This document shows, piece by piece, positions 14,214 to 17,264 of a stretch of DNA of 17,264 nucleotides. The notes under the pieces were generated by a model. The model saw nothing but the letters and a program-made list of their open reading frames with translations, did no database searches and was not told where the DNA came from. The position numbers were made by a program, and so were the translations under genes. The DNA is taken from contig CAJUAW010000052.1 of assembly GCA_910584605.1 (NCBI GenBank), positions 1 through 17,264 on the forward strand. The letters are read 5' to 3'. The DNA comes from an uncultured Oscillospiraceae bacterium (GTDB taxonomy: Bacteria > Bacillota_A > Clostridia > Oscillospirales > Oscillospiraceae). Each line of letters begins with the position of its first letter. The stretch's first letter is position 1.

Positions 14214-15290
14214 ATGGCGGCGTTTAAGAACAAGGCCAACGGCACTTGGTACGTCCAGTTCCGCTATACGGACTGGAAAGGAGAGCGCCAGCAGAAGTTA
14301 AAGCGTGGCTTTGCCACCAAAAAGGAGGCCCAGGCGTGGGAGCGGGAGTTCCTTATGCAGAAGCAGGCCGACGTAAATATGACCTTTGAGAGCTTCGCCC
14401 AGCTCTATGAGAAGGATATGAAGCCCAAGCTGAAACTGAACACCTGGCTGACAAAAGAGAGCATCATCCAGAAGAAAATCCTGCCGTATTTTGGAAAGCG
14501 CAAACTGTCGGAAATCACCGCCAAGGACGTGATGGACTGGCAGAACGCGATCCGAGGGTTGACGGACGCCAAGGGAAAACCCTATTCCCCTACCTATCTC
14601 AAAACCGTCCACAATCAGTTAAGTGCCCTCTTTAACCATGCTGTCCGCTACTACGGCCTCCAGGTCAATCCTGCGGCCAAGGCCGGGAACATGGGGGTGG
14701 AGGAACGGCGTGAAATGCTGTTCTGGACGAAAGATGAGTATCTGAAATTTGCCGACGCCATGATGGACAAACCCCTCTCCTACTATGCCTTTGAAATGCT
14801 CTACTGGTGCGGTATCCGGGAGGGGGAACTGCTGGCCCTCACCCCAACAGACTTCGACTTTGAGGCGGGTACAGTGTCCATCAGCAAATCCTATCAGCGG
14901 CTCAAGGGCAAGGACGTGATTACCACCCCCAAGACGAAAAAGAGCAACCGTGTCATTAAGATGCCCAAATTCCTCTGTGGAGAGATGGAGGACTACTTAA
15001 AGATGTTTTACAGCACCGGGGCAAATGAACGGATTTTCCCTGTCAGCAAGCACTATCTCCACCATGAAATGGACAGAGGTGCGAAAGCGGCGGGAGTGAA
15101 GCGGATCAGGATTCACGACCTCCGACATTCACACATTTCCCTGCTGATTGATATGGGCTTCACCGCCCTGGCAATCGCTGACCGGGTGGGGCATGAGAGT
15201 ATCGACATCACCTACCGCTACGCCCATCTGTTTCCTACAAGGCAGACGGAGATGGCGGACAAGCTGGACTTTGAAAGGATGGGAACGTAA
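14214..15290 (+). CDS. int: Tyrosine recombinase/integrase of the mobile element
   Basis: Site-specific recombinase of 358 residues, the Tn916-like size. The arm-binding N-terminal domain (about 8-48) reads WYVQFRYTDWKGERQQKLKR. The SAM-like core-binding domain (about 55-150) follows. In the catalytic domain (about 165-345) R202 lies in CGIREGE, the Lys region is TPKTKKSNRVIKMP, H301 and R304 are in HDLRHSH, H327 in GHES, and nucleophile Y336 in TYRYAHLF. All catalytic residues are present, so it should be active. It is coupled to the excisionase. It probably inserts the element at the 3' end of guaA, about 1.1 kb upstream. Confidence 0.96.
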   Translation: MAAFKNKANGTWYVQFRYTDWKGERQQKLKRGFATKKEAQAWEREFLMQKQADVNMTFESFAQLYEKDMKPKLKLNTWLTKESIIQKKILPYFGKRKLSEITAKDVMDWQNAIRGLTDAKGKPYSPTYLKTVHNQLSALFNHAVRYYGLQVNPAAKAGNMGVEERREMLFWTKDEYLKFADAMMDKPLSYYAFEMLYWCGIREGELLALTPTDFDFEAGTVSISKSYQRLKGKDVITTPKTKKSNRVIKMPKFLCGEMEDYLKMFYSTGANERIFPVSKHYLHHEMDRGAKAAGVKRIRIHDLRHSHISLLIDMGFTALAIADRVGHESIDITYRYAHLFPTRQTEMADKLDFERMGT

Positions 15291-15292
15291 CC

Positions 15293-15613
15293 ATGTCACT
15301 GAAAAACCGAGACAACAAAAATCGCTGGAGGAACAAGACCGTGGCCTTCCGGGTGTCCCCGGAGGAAGATGAACAGATCGAGGCCGCTGTGCGGCTCTCC
15401 GGCCTGACAAAGCAGGACTACATCACAAGACGCCTCCTGTGCCGGGAAGTAGTGGTACAGGGTAATCCCAAGGTCTACAAGGCCCTGCGTGACCAGCTTG
15501 CCGCCGTTCTGGACGAACTGCGGCGGGCCGAGGACGGGGCTGGCGTGGACGATGAACTGCTGGACACCATTCAGCTAATCGCCGCTATCATGGGCGGCAT
15601 GAAGGAGGAATGA
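15293..15613 (+). CDS. MobC-like ribbon-helix-helix mobilization accessory protein
   Basis: Protein of 106 residues starting two bases after the integrase stop. A basic start leads to NKTVAFRVSPEEDEQIEAAV and SGLTKQDYITRRLL, the strand-helix-helix pattern of MobC and related relaxosome proteins that bind oriT DNA and assist the relaxase. The C-terminal half is helical and may form a dimer. It could also be a CopG-like regulator. An oriT and probable relaxase gene lie 1.5 kb downstream, supporting a mobilization role. Confidence 0.65.
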   Translation: MSLKNRDNKNRWRNKTVAFRVSPEEDEQIEAAVRLSGLTKQDYITRRLLCREVVVQGNPKVYKALRDQLAAVLDELRRAEDGAGVDDELLDTIQLIAAIMGGMKEE

Positions 15614-15620
15614 TAGATTG

Positions 15621-16775
15621 ATGGATTCCAAGGAAACGAAAAGGACTGTCCCGGTTCCGTCTGTTGGCGCAGACGGGGAACAGCCCATTTCACAAACACC
15701 TACCGCAAGTATAACAGAGGAAACGACAGAAAACAATCCCCCTGAAAAAAATTATGCGAAACTGCTGCGGAAAATGCAACGCATGAACGACCCGGCATAT
15801 CTCCCCACGATTTCCATGAATGAGTTGTACGAGAACGTCTATCAGAGCAGACCGCCCGTCATTGACGGTCTGCTCTATCCGGGGACGTACCTCTTTGCGG
15901 GAGCACCCAAGGTGGGCAAGTCGTTCCTGATGGCCCAGCTTGCCTACCACATCAGCATGGGCCTCCCCCTGTGGGACTATCCCGTTCACAAGGGGACTGT
16001 CCTCTATCTGGCGTTGGAGGACGATCATCGCCGTTTGCAGGAGCGGCTTTACCGGATGTTCGGCATGGACGGCACCAACGACCTTCTCTTTTCCATCTGT
16101 GCCAAACAGGTCGGCGCTGGGCTGGAGGAACAGCTAAAGCGATTTGTACAGGAACACCCGGACACCAAACTGATTATCATTGACACCCTACAGAAAATCC
16201 GGGAAGCTGGCGGGGATAAGTACAGCTACGCCAACGATTACGAGGTAGTGGGAAAGCTGAAACGCCTTGCTGACGCTTGCGGTGTCTGTCTCCTGCTGGT
16301 ACATCACACTCGGAAACAGCAAGCCGATGACAAGTTTGATATGATCTCCGGCACCAACGGACTGTCGGGAGCGGCGGATGGGGCCTTTCTTCTTCAGAAG
16401 GAGAAGCGGACAGACGACACCGCCACCCTGGATGTGGTAGGACGTGACCAGCAAGACCAGCGGCTCTATCTCACCAAGGACAAGGAACACCTGACATGGA
16501 CACTGGAGCGGATGGAAACGGAGTTGTGGGTAGACCCCCCCGACCCGGTGCTGGAGGCCGTAGCCGCCTTTATCACGGCGGAGAGGCCGTCCTGGGGCGG
16601 TACAGCCACGGAGTTGGCAGCGGTCCTGCAAGTGGATATGAAGCCTAACGCCTTGGCTATGCGGCTGAATGTCCGGGCTGGGAAACTGGCGACGGAGTAT
16701 CATATCCGTTATGAGAACACCCGTACCCACGCCGGGAGAAGCATCAGCCTGACGCTGGAGCCTCCCCAGGCGTGA
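15621..16775 (+). CDS. RepA-like AAA ATPase/helicase of the element
   Basis: RecA-fold ATPase of 384 residues (AAA_25/RepA hexameric helicase type). A polar disordered N-terminus (1-45) precedes Walker A GAPKVGKS (94-101), the YLALEDD strand (about 129-135), Walker B KLIIIDTL with D188, and LLLVHHTRK with the sensor residues. The C-terminal domain (about 290 on) may be a winged-helix. ATG 15621 follows AAGGAGG by 12 bases; TTG 15618 is three bases nearer and equally possible. Such helicases let integrated mobilizable elements replicate for a time as circles. Its stop codon lies inside the first 9-bp iteron at 16772, which may be its own binding site. Confidence 0.88.
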   Translation: MDSKETKRTVPVPSVGADGEQPISQTPTASITEETTENNPPEKNYAKLLRKMQRMNDPAYLPTISMNELYENVYQSRPPVIDGLLYPGTYLFAGAPKVGKSFLMAQLAYHISMGLPLWDYPVHKGTVLYLALEDDHRRLQERLYRMFGMDGTNDLLFSICAKQVGAGLEEQLKRFVQEHPDTKLIIIDTLQKIREAGGDKYSYANDYEVVGKLKRLADACGVCLLLVHHTRKQQADDKFDMISGTNGLSGAADGAFLLQKEKRTDDTATLDVVGRDQQDQRLYLTKDKEHLTWTLERMETELWVDPPDPVLEAVAAFITAERPSWGGTATELAAVLQVDMKPNALAMRLNVRAGKLATEYHIRYENTRTHAGRSISLTLEPPQA

Positions 16776-16853
16776 CGACCGTGACGGCTGTGACGGCTTT
16801 TTTGAGAGCGGGGGCGGTGTCTAAAACATCGTCACGGTCGTCACGGCTGTCAC
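16772..16853. repeat. Two inverted clusters of three 9-bp iterons, possible replication origin
   Basis: GTGAC recurs at exactly 9-bp steps on the plus strand (16772, 16781, 16790; units GTGACGACC, GTGACGGCT, GTGACGGCT). It recurs again on the minus strand (GTCAC at 16831, 16840, 16849). GTGACGACCGTGACG (16772-16786) is the exact reverse complement of 16830-16844. The two clusters are separated by about 30 bp. They lie at the end of the RepA-like helicase gene, as expected for a replication origin or copy-control site. Alternatively the inverted halves may act as one large hairpin. Confidence 0.6.
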
Positions 16854-16868
16854 GGGGAGCGGCCCAAC

Positions 16869-17050
16869 CCCCACCGCAACCCAGCGGAGCGGTTGCGGTG
16901 GGGAGAGGAGGGGCAAGGGAACGGAGTGAGGGATGGCCGCAAGGCCGTCCCGAATGGAGTGGACTTTACCCCGACGAGGTGCAAGGTGCCCTTTTCAAAG
17001 GGCGGCCCTGCTGGGGGAGGCAACCGCAGTTGCCGGGGGCAAAGCCCCCG
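16869..17050. other. Array of hairpins in the non-coding stretch before oriT
   Basis: The region between the helicase stop and the next start at 17197 holds no convincing gene. It contains five inverted repeats. They are CCCCACCGCAACC (16869-16881) with 16891-16903; GGGATGGCC/GGCCGTCCC around a GCAA loop (16930-16951); GCCCTTT/AAAGGGC (16988-17003); GGCAAC/GTTGCC (17019-17034); and CGGGGGC/GCCCCCG around AAA (17034-17050). None has a good T run. They may serve as single-strand origin or mobilization structures. Confidence 0.55.
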
Positions 17051-17073
17051 CACCCCCTCGGGAGAGCCCACGG

Positions 17074-17134
17074 CACTTTCGCACCAACGGGGCGAAAGTG
17101 TCATAGTGGGTTATTACACTTCCCGCAGGAAGTG
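17074..17134 (+). other. oriT: Predicted oriT, MobV (pMV158) type
   Basis: CACTTTCGC (17074-17082) pairs with GCGAAAGTG (17092-17100). The sequence TAGTGGG-TTA (17104-17113) follows, differing by one base from the pMV158 MobV nick sequence TAGTGTG/TTA. The nick would fall between 17110 and 17111. A second inverted repeat spans it, AAGTGT-C-ATA with TAT-T-ACACTT (about 17096-17121), as in pMV158. A further hairpin CACTTCC/GGAAGTG (17117-17134) follows. The probable relaxase gene starts 62 bp downstream. Confidence 0.75.
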
Positions 17135-17196
17135 ACTCCCCCGAACCCCCGTCCATTTTCAACAACCAAACATCTGAAACAGGAGGATTTTTGCCT

Positions 17197-17264
17197 ATGG
17201 CGAGAGGCGACGGTATTGACCGTACCAACGCAAGAAATATGAGGCTGACCGAAACCAAGATCGG
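17197..17264 (+). CDS. Start of probable MobV (Mob_Pre) relaxase, cut by the window edge
   Basis: Only 22 codons are present, beginning MARGDGIDRTNARNMRL, from ATG 17197 with AGGAGG (17181-17186) ten bases upstream. This much sequence cannot identify a domain. The call rests on position directly after a MobV-type oriT and after MobC-like and RepA-like genes, where a relaxase that nicks oriT and starts transfer is expected. Confidence 0.5.
   Translation, partial: MARGDGIDRTNARNMRLTETKI

Noticed and set aside
16772..17242. 156-residue open frame across the iterons, hairpins and oriT
   Set aside because: It has no ribosome binding site, is low-complexity and rich in Pro, Arg and Gly, and covers obvious non-coding structure and the start of the next gene. 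It is open because the DNA is GC-rich.
1..17264. CRISPR arrays, tRNA or rRNA genes
   Set aside because: No regularly spaced long repeats, cloverleaf or rRNA signature sequence was found in the window; the only periodic repeats are the 9-bp iterons and the 11-12-bp operator repeats.

Overview
The window is high-GC bacterial DNA from a low-GC-phylum relative: Firmicutes-style ribosome binding sites, sigma-A promoters with 17-bp spacers, and gene types (type III glutamine synthetase, ANTAR regulator, CmpB-like membrane protein, clostridial mobile element) that fit a gut member of the Oscillospiraceae/Eubacteriales, for example the Flavonifractor-Lawsonibacter-Pseudoflavonifractor group. The genus is an inference from gene style and cannot be proven here.

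Region 1 (1-4384) is a lantibiotic/antimicrobial-peptide type detoxification module. It holds an OmpR-family response regulator, an ABC ATPase, two paralogous ABC-2 permeases and a small sensor kinase with almost no extracytoplasmic domain, closed by a strong terminator. The second permease is broken by a one-base deletion. A run of CTTTACC-like repeats at 11-12 bp spacing lies just before the ATPase gene and is a likely response-regulator binding site.

Region 2 (4392-13089) is about glutamine. On the minus strand a type I glutamine synthetase, an ANTAR regulator with a degenerate receiver domain and a two-repeat CmpB-like membrane protein form one operon. Divergently on the plus strand lie type III glutamine synthetase (glnN), asparagine synthetase (asnB) and GMP synthetase (guaA): one glutamine maker and two glutamine users. 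The glnN leader has a perfect consensus promoter followed at once by a 22-bp intrinsic terminator. The 5' arm of that terminator can instead fold into a six-base-pair hairpin with an AAAGGC hexaloop (A at 1, G at 4), the signature of ANTAR-bound antiterminator RNA. The simplest reading is that the neighbouring ANTAR protein opens glnN transcription by antitermination.

Region 3 (13090-17264, runs off the right edge) is a mobilizable integrated element inserted at the 3' end of guaA. From the guaA end it carries a divergent XRE repressor, an excisionase-like protein and a tyrosine integrase, with shared operators. Next come a MobC-like ribbon-helix-helix protein, a RepA-like AAA helicase, two inverted clusters of 9-bp iterons, a field of hairpins, an oriT closely resembling that of pMV158 (MobV family), and the first 22 codons of the probable MobV relaxase. 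Only the guaA-proximal end of the element is in the window.
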